Shown piece after piece: positions 35,136 through 43,671 of a stretch of 64,000 bases of DNA (the stretch's first letter is position 1; each line of letters begins with the position of its first letter). The notes under the pieces were generated by a model. It was not told the DNA's origin. It saw only the letters and a list, made by a program, of their open reading frames with translations, and searched no databases. The DNA comes from JAYOEY01 sp038116945 (GTDB lineage Bacteria; Pseudomonadota; Alphaproteobacteria; MPNO01; UBA2964), in assembly GCA_038116945.1 (NCBI GenBank), contig JAYOEY010000017.1:10868-74867 (forward strand). Direction: 5' to 3'. Both the position numbers and the translations under genes were made by a program.

Positions 35136-37151
35136 TCACAGGCCGATCATCTCTATGACACTGCCGTAAAAATCGCTCAGCATCGAGTCGAGCCACAGGA
35201 TGTTCATGACCTGATCGTAGAAGCCGAACAGGAAAGCCCAGCCGGCCATCGCATAGCCGAACGACACTTTCGGCCCGTAGTCGCCCCAGCGCCACAGGTA
35301 GAGGACGATGAACAGGCAAAGCGATGCGATCTGTCCGATCACAAGGCTCGCCAGCAGCATCGCCAGCAGATAACCGAAAAACTGCGCGACGCCATTCAGC
35401 ATGGCTCGTTGCGAGGCAGCGCGCAGCGCGCTTCCGAACCCGCCTTCCTCACGGCTCGTGCGGCGGACGCCGATGATGTCGTGGAGGGCGACGTACAGGC
35501 ACAGGGCGACGGCGGGGACCGCTATGGTGAGCGGAAACTGGCCGACCGCAAGGTCCCAGCGCATTGCCTGAATGGCCGCGGCGGAGAACGCAACGAGAAG
35601 GATCAGCGAGAACGGCAGCGACAGGAAAAAGTTCTTTTCCCTGCCCTCGCCCGAGGTGGGTTCCTCGCCGCCGCGTCGCGACCGCATCACGCCCCGCACC
35701 GAAAAGGCGAGCGTTATGGCGGTAAGCGCGAAGATGACCAGGACGATGGGCCGGGTCAGCCAGGCCATGCCGCTTTCATTGGCCATGGTGCTGATATAAA
35801 GCGAATTTTCGAGGATGTTGCCGAGAATCAGCGCAAGCACGAGCGGCGGGCGCGGCCATCCGCCCCGCTTCATCACGACGCCCGCGATGCCCGCGACGAG
35901 ACAGACGATCCAGTCGCCGATCGAGGAATGTCCGAGCCACGCCCCCATGAAAACGAACAGGATCACCCCCGGCACGATCAGGTGACCGCGAATAAACGCC
36001 ACCTTGGCCAGCTGGTTGGCCCAGATCATCAGCAACCCGGCGGCGAAAATGTTGGCGACCACGATGGTCCATACCATGCTGAAGGTAATGTGAAGCTGGC
36101 TGGTGAGCATGTCGGGGCCTGGCTTGAGACCTTGGATCAGCAAAGCCCCCATCAGAATGGCGGTACCGAGATTGCCGGGAATGCCGAAGGCGACCGTGGG
36201 CACCAGCGCGCCCCCCTTGATCGCGTTGTTGGCCGCTTCCGGCGCGATGACGCCGCGAATGTCTCCCTGCCCGAACTGCGACTTGTCCTTGGCGCTCTGC
36301 ACGGCGTGACCGTAGGCCAGCCAGTCGACGATGGCGCCGCCGAGCCCCGGCAGCATGCCGATATAGGTGCCCAGCGTGGCGCAGCGGAGCGCAAGCCACC
36401 AGTGGCGAAAGGCGTCTTTCACCCCGGTCAGGATCGTCACGTCGCTGCTCTGTTCCCGCGTGACGCGCGAGATCGAGGTGTTCCTGATGGCAAGCTCCAT
36501 CACCTCGGGTATGGCGAACAGACCCAGCACAACCGGAATGATCGGCAGCCCGTCCAGCAGGTAGTCCTCGCCGAAGAAATAGCGCGGCACGGACTCGGCT
36601 TCGGCATAGCCGATCGACGACAACAGCAGGCCGAGCAAGGCGACGATCAGCCCCTTGGAAATGGAATTGCCGCTGAGCGACCCGACCATGCTGAGACCGA
36701 GAACGCCGAGCGCAAAAATTTCCGGATTGCCGAAGGCAAGGATGATCGGCAGCACCAGCGGCAGCGAGGCTGCCAGGACCAGCGCGCCGAATACGCCGCC
36801 GAAGGCCGACACGGTGAACGCCGCGCCAAACGCGCGCTGCGCTTCGCCCTTCTGGGCCAGCGGATAGCCGTCCAGGATCGTCGCTTGCGAGGCCGCGGTG
36901 CCAGGGATGCCGAGCATGACCGAGGCGATGGTGTCGCTTGTCGTGGTGACCGCGTACATGCCGAGCAGCAGGGCAAACGCGCTCACGGTTTCCATGCCGA
37001 AAGTGAAGGGAAGCAGGATGACGAGTCCGATCACCCCGCCGAGACCGGGCACCGCGCCCAGCCAGATGCCGACGAGAATGCCGAGCATCAGGAAACCGAC
37101 GGCGGGCCACTGGAAAACGAGGGTCAGCCCTGTCCAGAACGCTTCCAGCAT
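35136..37151 (-). CDS. tripartite tricarboxylate transporter permease, TctA-TctB fusion
   Basis: 671-aa membrane protein. Residues 1 to about 500 are the large TctA subunit, with the twin glycine-rich signatures AVPGLGGVIGLVILLPFTFG (about 33) and MLPGLGGAIVDWLAYGHA (about 270), and SDTIASVMLGIPGTAASQAT. After a charged linker (about 490-512) come about four more helices of TctB type, so the small subunit, usually a separate gene, is fused to the C-terminus. It imports a carboxylate using the ion gradient, with the TctC receptor encoded 103 bp upstream in the same direction. Substrate is unknown; tricarballylate or citrate-like acids are possible. Confidence 0.9.
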   Translation of the reverse strand: MLEAFWTGLTLVFQWPAVGFLMLGILVGIWLGAVPGLGGVIGLVILLPFTFGMETVSAFALLLGMYAVTTTSDTIASVMLGIPGTAASQATILDGYPLAQKGEAQRAFGAAFTVSAFGGVFGALVLAASLPLVLPIILAFGNPEIFALGVLGLSMVGSLSGNSISKGLIVALLGLLLSSIGYAEAESVPRYFFGEDYLLDGLPIIPVVLGLFAIPEVMELAIRNTSISRVTREQSSDVTILTGVKDAFRHWWLALRCATLGTYIGMLPGLGGAIVDWLAYGHAVQSAKDKSQFGQGDIRGVIAPEAANNAIKGGALVPTVAFGIPGNLGTAILMGALLIQGLKPGPDMLTSQLHITFSMVWTIVVANIFAAGLLMIWANQLAKVAFIRGHLIVPGVILFVFMGAWLGHSSIGDWIVCLVAGIAGVVMKRGGWPRPPLVLALILGNILENSLYISTMANESGMAWLTRPIVLVIFALTAITLAFSVRGVMRSRRGGEEPTSGEGREKNFFLSLPFSLILLVAFSAAAIQAMRWDLAVGQFPLTIAVPAVALCLYVALHDIIGVRRTSREEGGFGSALRAASQRAMLNGVAQFFGYLLAMLLASLVIGQIASLCLFIVLYLWRWGDYGPKVSFGYAMAGWAFLFGFYDQVMNILWLDSMLSDFYGSVIEMIGL

Positions 37152-37254
37152 GAAAGTCAGGTCCTTGATAAAAACGCGGGTCGCGTTTCCCGCAACGGGG
37201 TAATCTCCCGCCCGCCGACGAGGCGGAGGGCAGGAGGCTTACCCGGATGCGAGA

Positions 37255-38373
37255 TCAGTTCTGTTTCTTTGCTTTCTTCTTGGCGCCTTTTTTGACGTAG
37301 TCCTTCCAGAACTCCACAAGGCCGCGGTCGGCGGTGCTGATCGATTTGAAGGCCTTTGCGGCTTTCTCGCGGCTGACCGGCACATAGACGTTGTTCAGCA
37401 CCTGTTTCTGTTTTTCGATGGCTTCCGGATCCTTGATCATCTTGTCGAATCCCGCGCGAAGGGCGGCCAGCGCCGTCTCGTTCATGCCGGGAGGGCCCAT
37501 GAACAGGTGGGTGACGGCCGAGCGCAGGCTGATGAGGAAGGTGAATTTGTCCCAGAACGGGCCGGATGGCGGCTTGCCGTGGATCCGGCGATAGACGTCT
37601 TCGAAACTGGGCAGGCCGCCGGTTTCCGACTTGATCTCACTGCCGTCCGCATCGCGGAACTTGAAATACCACAGCGGCATGACGTCGCCGTTCGGGCCGC
37701 CCATGCTCGGCTCGAACCGCGCGATCCAGCTGTCGAGCCCGTTGCCCGCCATGCCGACTTCGTTGCGTCGCACGGCCGCCGCCACACGGGCGCCGCCCCG
37801 ATATCCGGGGACATAGGTATACTTCACGCCCAGCGTGTCGAGGGCGCCGCGCGTGAACATGTCGAGCGGCGACGAAGCGCGGCGGCCGCCGATCTTGATG
37901 CCTTCCGCCTTGACGATGTCTTCCGGATTCTTCATGCCGCCGGGAACCAGGTCCTTGCGGGCATAGCTCATGACGGGAGCGCCGACCATCGCGCCGATGA
38001 TTTCGATCTTGCCGTAATCGTATCGGATGCCCTTGCGCTCCAGCAGCTGGGACTGTGCCGAGGACGGGGTATAGACGATCGTCATGCCGTCTTTCTTGGC
38101 GCGCTCGTAGAGGAAGTTTTGCGCCTTGGTGCCGCCGCCGCCCGTCATGTTCTTGACGATGATCTTGGGATTCCCCTCGACGTGTCTCGCGAGAAACGGC
38201 GTCAGGAGACGCGACTGGGTGTCCGCCCCGCCGCCCGGCGAATAGCCCACCAGCACGGTGATCGTCTTGCCCTTGTAATATTGCGCGCCTGCCGGCGCGG
38301 AAACGAGGGTGGCCCCGACAGCCGCGGCGAGGCAGCCTGCCATCACGGGTACGCGCTTAACGGATACGGTCAT
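37255..38373 (-). CDS. tripartite tricarboxylate transporter substrate-binding protein (TctC/Bug family)
   Basis: 372-aa periplasmic receptor. A signal peptide (VKRVPVMAGCLAAAVGATL, cleavage near AGA-QYY, about residue 30) is followed by the Bug-family start YYKGKTITVLVGYSPGGGAD and the ligand-loop GGGGTKAQNFLYERA. It delivers a carboxylate to the TctA-TctB fusion encoded next. The C-terminus is Lys-rich (KKGAKKKAKKQN). The ATG at 38373 has AGGGAGGAATGA directly upstream. It is divergent from the SDR gene across 135 bp. Confidence 0.92.
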   Translation of the reverse strand: MTVSVKRVPVMAGCLAAAVGATLVSAPAGAQYYKGKTITVLVGYSPGGGADTQSRLLTPFLARHVEGNPKIIVKNMTGGGGTKAQNFLYERAKKDGMTIVYTPSSAQSQLLERKGIRYDYGKIEIIGAMVGAPVMSYARKDLVPGGMKNPEDIVKAEGIKIGGRRASSPLDMFTRGALDTLGVKYTYVPGYRGGARVAAAVRRNEVGMAGNGLDSWIARFEPSMGGPNGDVMPLWYFKFRDADGSEIKSETGGLPSFEDVYRRIHGKPPSGPFWDKFTFLISLRSAVTHLFMGPPGMNETALAALRAGFDKMIKDPEAIEKQKQVLNNVYVPVSREKAAKAFKSISTADRGLVEFWKDYVKKGAKKKAKKQN

Positions 38374-38447
38374 TTCATTCCTCCCTGTGTCATGTTTTTT
38401 TCACTACTAATCATATGGGCTTGGTAGCCTCTCCGTAAACCGTCGCT

Positions 38448-38476
38448 TTGACCGCCGGAATCGGCGCTGATAGCCT
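38448..38476 (+). promoter_or_regulatory. candidate sigma-70 promoter for the SDR gene
   Basis: TTGACC (38448-38453), a 17-base spacer and TAGCCT (38471-38476) form a promoter of common alphaproteobacterial quality. It would give a leader of about 25 bases containing the strong ribosome-binding site GAGAGGAGGAAGG before the ATG at 38509. Confidence 0.4.
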
Positions 38477-38508
38477 CGCTGTCTTCTTGATTGAGAGGAG
38501 GAAGGGCG

Positions 38509-39288
38509 ATGGATCTCAACCTTGTCGGGCGAACCGCGCTCGTTACCGGCGCGTCCCGGGGCATCGGCCGCGCCGTGGCGCAGACGCTCGCCGCCGAAGG
38601 ATGCAACCTGCATCTCGCGGCGCGAAGCGAGTCCGGGCTGCGCGACGTCGCGGCGGAAATCGGCCGCCTGCACGATGTTGAGATCGTCGTGCATCCGTGC
38701 GACCTCTCCGGATCCGAGGCGGTTGCGGCGCTCGGCAAGGCCTGTGCCGATGTCGATATTCTGGTCAACAATGCGGGAGATATCCCGACCGGCTCGCTCG
38801 AAAGCATCGACGTCGAGACCTGGCGAAGCTGCTGGGACCTGAAGGTGTACGGGTATGTCGAGCTGACCCGCGCCATCCTGCCAAACATGAAGGCGCGCGA
38901 AAGCGGCGTCGTTGTCAACGTGATCGGCGCGGCAGGCGAAACGCCCAACCCGAACTACATCGCCGGCTGTATGGGCAATGCCGCGCTGATGATGTTCACC
39001 CAGTGTCTCGGCGGCGACAGTATCGGCCGCGGTGTCCGCGTCGTCGGCGTCAACCCCGGTCCGACCATGTCGGATCGGCACTTCGCCCATGTGCGGGAGC
39101 GTGCCGAGCGCAAGTTCGGCGATGCCGAACGCTGGGCCGAGCTCGAAGCCGGGCTGCCATCGGGCCGTTCGTCGACGGTAGAGGAAATCGCCGATGCGGT
39201 CGCATTTCTCGCTTCGGACAGGGCGTCGCATATCACCGGGACGACCCTTCTGGTCGATGGCGGTGTCCATAACCACTACTGGCGTTAG
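38509..39288 (+). CDS. short-chain dehydrogenase/reductase with altered catalytic tetrad
   Basis: 259-aa SDR. The cofactor motif TGASRGIGR (residues 13-21) and structural NNAG (87-90) are intact. The catalytic tetrad Asn-Ser-Tyr-Lys is not: the Asn position is Lys112 (WDLKVYG), the Ser position is in VNVIGAAG (Ile139/Gly140), Tyr150 remains (PNYIAGCMG), and the YxxxK Lys is Cys154. This may be a non-classical SDR with a different reaction, not a broken gene, since the open frame is intact and the rest of the fold is good. The C-terminal TGTTLLVDGG segment is normal. It stands alone. Confidence 0.88.
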   Translation: MDLNLVGRTALVTGASRGIGRAVAQTLAAEGCNLHLAARSESGLRDVAAEIGRLHDVEIVVHPCDLSGSEAVAALGKACADVDILVNNAGDIPTGSLESIDVETWRSCWDLKVYGYVELTRAILPNMKARESGVVVNVIGAAGETPNPNYIAGCMGNAALMMFTQCLGGDSIGRGVRVVGVNPGPTMSDRHFAHVRERAERKFGDAERWAELEAGLPSGRSSTVEEIADAVAFLASDRASHITGTTLLVDGGVHNHYWR

Positions 39289-39366
39289 GCACGGCCTCTT
39301 GCGGCTGGCCGCGAGATTTCCCGCCCGGGTTAAGGGCGGCGCGGCATAAGCCGGGGCACAGCGGCC

Positions 39367-40695
39367 CTACGTCGCGTTCATTCTTTCCTTCGCCTTTTTT
39401 AACGCCTCTTCTGCCGCCTCGCGGTCCTGCAGACCCTGCTTGCGGTCGATGGGCCTGGTTTCCCTGTCGTCCGCCGTCGGCAGCTTCTCCCACGGGTAGA
39501 CGGCCACCTTCGCATTGCCGATTGTCGTGTCGCGATCGAGGTTAAGATCGCGCTCGTTGACGCCCTCGGGCTTCACGACCTTTTTGTTGACGATTTCGAG
39601 ATCGAGCCACCAGCGTTTGATCGGGTTGCGTCTGCCGTAGCCCAGCGCGTCGTCGAGCCAGATCAGGGCGCGGCGCGTCCAGGGCAGTTTGATGGCGGCC
39701 CACATGGCGAGATTGTGCGCAAGCAACCCTTCCTTGTTCCACGGGCACATCTTCATGCAGCGGCCGCAGGCCGATCCCTTGGGGTTGGTCACCCGGTACT
39801 TGGTGCATTTCTCGACGTCGGGCTTCCAGATCTCGTAGCCGTTATAGAGAACCTTGTCTCCATAGGGGATCGCCTGGGCCGGGCATTCGCGGGCGCATTT
39901 CTTGCACTTGTCGCAGAAATCCTGCAGCCCGAAATCGATCGGTTTATCGACGGCCAGCGGCAGGTCGGTGGTGATAACCGCGGTCTTGTGCCGCGGCCCG
40001 ACAAACGGGTTGAGCACCAGCTCGCCGATGCGGCTCATCTCGCCCAGTCCAGCCAGCAACATCAGCGGAATCTGCTGTACGTCGCCATGCGCGTTGGAAT
40101 GCGCCTGCGCCGGATAGCCGAGGCGGCGGATATAGTCGCCGACGATGGTGGCGACGGTGGAGCCATGATAATAGGCGCGGTAGCTCATGGCGCCCGACAC
40201 CCAGTCGTCGCCCGACGAGCCCTCGAACGAGTCCCAGCCCTGATCGATCACCACCACGATGGCGTATTTGTGCCGCGTGGTGATCGGCGTGCCGTCGGTG
40301 TCGTGGCTGAACCAGGCCCACTCCGGCATCTCGCAGATGCCGACCAGGTCGGCATCCATGAAATGGCACAGCGCCTTGATATGTTTCGCCATCTCTTCCG
40401 GGCCGGGGATCGGCGCCTTTTCCGGCGCGGGTTCGCCCTTGTGATCCGGCACGTGTTTCCAGTGCAGATGGCCGATGGCCGCATTGAGCGGGTGCTTGGT
40501 GATAAAGCGGCGGATCTCCTTGCCTGCCTTCGGCCCGAGATCGCCGTAAAACGCTCGGACGAAAAAGCCAGCGCGTTTCGGCACCTGCCTAATGTCGTCA
40601 GTGATCAGCGTGGTTGGCCTGTCGACCCGACGGATCTTCTCCATCCTGTATTTGCCGAGATGCGGCGGGCGTTTCTTGCGAGAGAAAAGTCGCAT
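39367..40695 (-). CDS. reductive-dehalogenase-like bis-4Fe-4S protein, long form
   Basis: 442-aa cytoplasmic RdhA-like protein with no twin-arginine signal. The clusters are CDKCKKCARECP (about residue 270) and C-X12-CGRCMKMCPWN (about 300-320), the arrangement seen in RdhA. The preceding region contains the GLGEMSRIGELVLNPFVG segment near the expected cobalamin contact. A C-terminal extension of about 100 residues (rich in Lys, Arg and Glu) follows the second cluster. The shorter paralogue at 30601 shares this core. No RdhB membrane anchor or corrinoid genes are nearby. Activity is unproven; dehalogenation is one option. Confidence 0.82.
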   Translation of the reverse strand: MRLFSRKKRPPHLGKYRMEKIRRVDRPTTLITDDIRQVPKRAGFFVRAFYGDLGPKAGKEIRRFITKHPLNAAIGHLHWKHVPDHKGEPAPEKAPIPGPEEMAKHIKALCHFMDADLVGICEMPEWAWFSHDTDGTPITTRHKYAIVVVIDQGWDSFEGSSGDDWVSGAMSYRAYYHGSTVATIVGDYIRRLGYPAQAHSNAHGDVQQIPLMLLAGLGEMSRIGELVLNPFVGPRHKTAVITTDLPLAVDKPIDFGLQDFCDKCKKCARECPAQAIPYGDKVLYNGYEIWKPDVEKCTKYRVTNPKGSACGRCMKMCPWNKEGLLAHNLAMWAAIKLPWTRRALIWLDDALGYGRRNPIKRWWLDLEIVNKKVVKPEGVNERDLNLDRDTTIGNAKVAVYPWEKLPTADDRETRPIDRKQGLQDREAAEEALKKAKERMNAT

Positions 40696-40762
40696 GGCGG
40701 GATCCTCGACCGGATTTGAAACTCACGGGCCGAGCCTAGCGATCCTCTCGGATGATAGCAAT

Positions 40763-41509
40763 TCAGGCGGCGGACGGGCGGGTCTCGTCCGAATCCGCAA
40801 AGGTCTCGACCACCGCCGGGCGTTCCAGCAGCCGGTCGAGCCAGTCGCACAGGCGCGGTACGCGCCCGGGCGTGAACAGGTCGGGTACCACGCGTTCGCG
40901 GTAGCGGTGCATGAAGGGCAGCATGTTGATATCGGCCAGCGTGTACATGTCGCCTGTCAGATACGGTCCGTCTGCCAGCGCTTTCTCCGCCCGTTCGAGA
41001 ATGAAGCCGGCTTTTTCATGCGCGGCGGCGAAATCTTCGTCGGAAAAGCGGCCATTCTCCGCCAGCTTGCGGAAAGCGTTGCGACGCTCGATCAGCGGGG
41101 TGCGTTTCAGAACGTCTTCGAGCGCGCCGGCATCGAGATTCCGGACGCCCTCGCCGATGCCGCTCTTGGCGGAGAACGCGACCACCATGTTGGGACCGAG
41201 CGCCTCGTCGGCCATCTTGCCCCACAGCCGCATTCTCGCCCGGCCGGCCGGGTCTGCGGGACGCAACGGGATGTCCGGAAAGGCCTCGTCTATATATTCG
41301 TTGATCACCGTCGATTCGACGACAACGGTTCCGTCATGCACCAGCGTCGGCACCAGCCCGTTCGGGTTGAGCGCCAGATATTCCGGCCGGTGATGTTCGA
41401 ACTTTCCCAGATCGACATAGTGGCTGACATAGTCGAGACCCTTTTCACGGAGCGTCAGCCGGGATTTCTTGGAGCACGCCGTCAGGCCAGCATGGTAAAG
41501 CTCAAGCAT
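40763..41509 (-). CDS. glutathione S-transferase family protein
   Basis: 248-aa GST with an N-terminal thioredoxin-like domain (LELYHAGLTACSKKSRL; a Cys rather than Ser or Tyr near the start is the likely glutathione-contacting residue), the cis-Pro in NPNGLVPTL and the ES motif in VVVESTVINEYID. A helical C-terminal domain with DINMLPFMHRYRE completes it. It would conjugate or dehalogenate electrophiles. It is last of a minus-strand run with Lin0512, MarR and cyclodeaminase-like genes (40-bp gap). ATG at 41509; the upstream frame is not coding. Confidence 0.88.
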   Translation of the reverse strand: MLELYHAGLTACSKKSRLTLREKGLDYVSHYVDLGKFEHHRPEYLALNPNGLVPTLVHDGTVVVESTVINEYIDEAFPDIPLRPADPAGRARMRLWGKMADEALGPNMVVAFSAKSGIGEGVRNLDAGALEDVLKRTPLIERRNAFRKLAENGRFSDEDFAAAHEKAGFILERAEKALADGPYLTGDMYTLADINMLPFMHRYRERVVPDLFTPGRVPRLCDWLDRLLERPAVVETFADSDETRPSAA

Positions 41510-41549
41510 CGCACGCCCTGTTGATTGATCTGCCTGTGCGACCGGGCCG

Positions 41550-41891
41550 TCAGGGAATGTCGAGCCTGACGACGATCCCGGCCGTCGCGACGCAGGCGAT
41601 GTCGTCGTGTTCCGGGTCGGGAATGTCGAGCCCGCCCTTGACGACGTTGACAGTGACCTTGCCGATCGGCAGCGTCGCCGCGACCGCAGCCCTGTCGACC
41701 TTGTCGGGCTCCTGTACGCCGATATTGACCTCGACATTGACCTCGGAATGGTCGATTCCGAGCGAGCGAACCATGTTCATCGAGCTGTGATGCAAGGCAT
41801 CCTGAACCGCGCGGATGGCGGCCTTGGTGTAATCTCCGCCATGAAGATCGTTCCCCATGCCGATTTCCAGCAACATGCGTTTAAGTGGCAT
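41550..41891 (-). CDS. Lin0512 family protein
   Basis: 113-aa protein matching the Lin0512 family: an N-terminal MLLEIGMGNDLHGGDYTKAA block, a predicted ring of beta strands (VNVEVNIGVQ, KVTVNVVKGG) and the end VATAGIVVRLDI. Members form small oligomers; their biochemical role is not known, though they often sit beside catabolic genes. ATG at 41891. It lies between the MarR gene (31-bp gap) and the GST gene. Confidence 0.82.
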   Translation of the reverse strand: MPLKRMLLEIGMGNDLHGGDYTKAAIRAVQDALHHSSMNMVRSLGIDHSEVNVEVNIGVQEPDKVDRAAVAATLPIGKVTVNVVKGGLDIPDPEHDDIACVATAGIVVRLDIP

Positions 41892-41922
41892 TGCGGCTGC
41901 TCCTTGCTTCGGGTTGAAAAAC

Positions 41923-42405
41923 TTACCCCGTTCCCGGGGGGGCGTGATCGATCAGTTTGCGCAGCGAACGATGCAGGTCGGCGATCTCCTGTTCCGTCAG
42001 GCACGAGACGAACGTGCGGTACCGTTCGGTTGCGCCTGGCAGCACGGTGTCGTGAAGTTTTCGACCCTTCTCGGTCAGCGACAGACGGAAGCTTCGCCGG
42101 TCGTCCGGGTTTCGCTGGCGGCTGATATGGCCTGCGTTCTCTAGCCGCTGCAGGGCGCGGCTGATCGCCATCTTGTCCATCGCCCAGCGCACGGTGATCT
42201 CTGCCGCGGTCCGGCCGGGATAACGGCCCAGCGTCAGCATGACCCGCCATTCCGCTACCGTCAGCCCGTAGCCGCCCTCGAGGAATCCGGCAAAACCCTG
42301 GCCGATCAGGTTGGCCAGCACATGGATTTCCGACAGCACGTCGTCGGTTTGGCGATCGGGCGGCAGATCGGGCCGCGGCGGCTTTATGGGGGCGGTGGCG
42401 GACAT
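41923..42405 (-). CDS. MarR-family transcriptional regulator
   Basis: 160-aa winged-helix regulator. The recognition part is VAEWRVMLTLGRYPGRTAAE, followed by MDKMAISRALQRLENAG and the wing RQRNPDDRRSFRLSLTEKG (about residues 60-115). MarR proteins bind palindromes and release them on binding phenolic or similar ligands. It is encoded 16 bp after the cyclodeaminase-like gene, so it probably autoregulates that operon and may control the divergent TauD operon, whose promoter holds a perfect palindrome at 43618-43629. Confidence 0.9.
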   Translation of the reverse strand: MSATAPIKPPRPDLPPDRQTDDVLSEIHVLANLIGQGFAGFLEGGYGLTVAEWRVMLTLGRYPGRTAAEITVRWAMDKMAISRALQRLENAGHISRQRNPDDRRSFRLSLTEKGRKLHDTVLPGATERYRTFVSCLTEQEIADLHRSLRKLIDHAPPGTG

Positions 42406-42421
42406 GCGCGGCGCGGCCGGT

Positions 42422-43537
42422 TCACTGAGTGCCCGGGACGGGAATATCGATTTCAGTGCCCCGCCCGCCTTCCTTCGCGCGGTCGAACACGATCTTGGCA
42501 AGCGCCATGTCAGCCGCCGCCGTGCCGTTATTGTTGAAATGATAGGTGATCTGTTCGTCCGAAGTGCGTCCCGGGTGAGTCCCCGCCAGCACGGACCCCA
42601 GCGATATGATGTCGTCGTCGGTGATGATGCCCTGTTCCAGCGGATCGTAGAGACCCGCCTGCTTTTCCATGCGGACCGATTCCAGATGGTTGACCGCAAT
42701 CACGTCGGCGCGCCGCACCGTTTCGTCGTCGTTTTCTCGACGGCCCGATTTCAGCCAGCCGCCCTCGACCAGCGCGCTGTTGGAACCCACCACGGTGACG
42801 ACGTGCTGGCCCGGTTCCAGCCAGGCCCCGTCGAAGGTCGGTACATTGGAATCGGTCGCCGAGATGACCACGTCGGATCCCTTGATTGCTTCCTGCGCGC
42901 TTTCAACCGGCACGATCTCCTTGCCGATCATTTCCGACATGCGGTCGCAGAAGGCGATGCGGTTTTCCGGGTTGCGGCTGTATACCTTGACCTTGTGGAT
43001 GTCGCGCACCGCGTTGATGGCGAGAATCTTGTTGACCGCCTGTCCGCCCGAGCCCAGCAGCCCGAACACGTGGGAATCCTCCCGCGACAGCGCCTTGACG
43101 CCGACACCGGTGGTCGCGCCGGTGCGGAACGCCATGATGGACGTGAACCCGGTGCGTTCGTCGAAAATCTCTCCCATCATCATGCCGTCGAGACGCGACG
43201 TCTTGGCGTCCCACAGCAGATAGACCGGGTGTTCGCGATAGGGATAGCCCTGGTTGGCGCCGTCATCGCCCTGCGCGACCATTTCGGCGCGGGTCAGGGA
43301 GCCGATCACGCCAAGCCCCGGAATGCCTCCGGGAAAATTGGAGACCCGCACGCCGTCCGGCGAATGAACCCGGCGGCGCGGCGCATTGCCGATGGGAAAC
43401 TCGTCGGCTTCGCGGTAACCCTGCTCGATCGCTGCGACGCCCTCTTCCATCGTGATGAGACCCTTGATCTCGTCGGGACCCAGAAAAAGGATGGCGTTGC
43501 GGTTGCGCCGGTCATCTGGCGGTGCGCCGGTAGTCAT
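42422..43537 (-). CDS. ornithine cyclodeaminase / mu-crystallin family protein, second copy
   Basis: 371-aa Rossmann enzyme. The NAD(P) site is FGLLGSGGQAVNKILAI (about residue 160), with ALSREDSHV before it and the conserved SATDSNVPTFDG after it. It differs strongly from the copy at 28597. The reaction may be a ketimine or imine reduction or an amino-acid deamination; the family does not allow a firm choice. It is first of the minus-strand run cyclodeaminase - MarR - Lin0512 - GST, and divergent from the three TauD genes with 134 bp between. Confidence 0.87.
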   Translation of the reverse strand: MTTGAPPDDRRNRNAILFLGPDEIKGLITMEEGVAAIEQGYREADEFPIGNAPRRRVHSPDGVRVSNFPGGIPGLGVIGSLTRAEMVAQGDDGANQGYPYREHPVYLLWDAKTSRLDGMMMGEIFDERTGFTSIMAFRTGATTGVGVKALSREDSHVFGLLGSGGQAVNKILAINAVRDIHKVKVYSRNPENRIAFCDRMSEMIGKEIVPVESAQEAIKGSDVVISATDSNVPTFDGAWLEPGQHVVTVVGSNSALVEGGWLKSGRRENDDETVRRADVIAVNHLESVRMEKQAGLYDPLEQGIITDDDIISLGSVLAGTHPGRTSDEQITYHFNNNGTAAADMALAKIVFDRAKEGGRGTEIDIPVPGTQ

Positions 43538-43611
43538 GTTTCTGTGCTCCCTTTTGTTCTGGTTCTTCCGTCATCCTATTTCCGCCCCGCATTGCGGGCA
43601 AGGCAGGCCCT

Positions 43612-43639
43612 TTGAGTCCGGCGCGCCGGTTCCTATAAT
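43612..43639 (+). promoter_or_regulatory. promoter with palindromic spacer upstream of the TauD operon
   Basis: TTGAGT (43612-43617), a 16-base spacer and a perfect TATAAT (43634-43639). The spacer begins with the perfect 12-base palindrome CCGGCGCGCCGG (43618-43629), well placed as an operator that would block polymerase. A good ribosome-binding site (GGAGGCAGG) precedes the ATG at 43672. The MarR-type protein encoded on the opposite side is the obvious candidate regulator. Confidence 0.6.
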
Positions 43640-43671
43640 GCCGAAGAAGATTTTCAATCGGAGGCAGGATC

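Noticed and set aside
34977..37295. A 772-codon plus-strand frame opposite the TctA-TctB fusion
   Set aside because: Translation is Gln/Arg/His-rich without domain features, while the minus strand encodes a clear membrane transporter.
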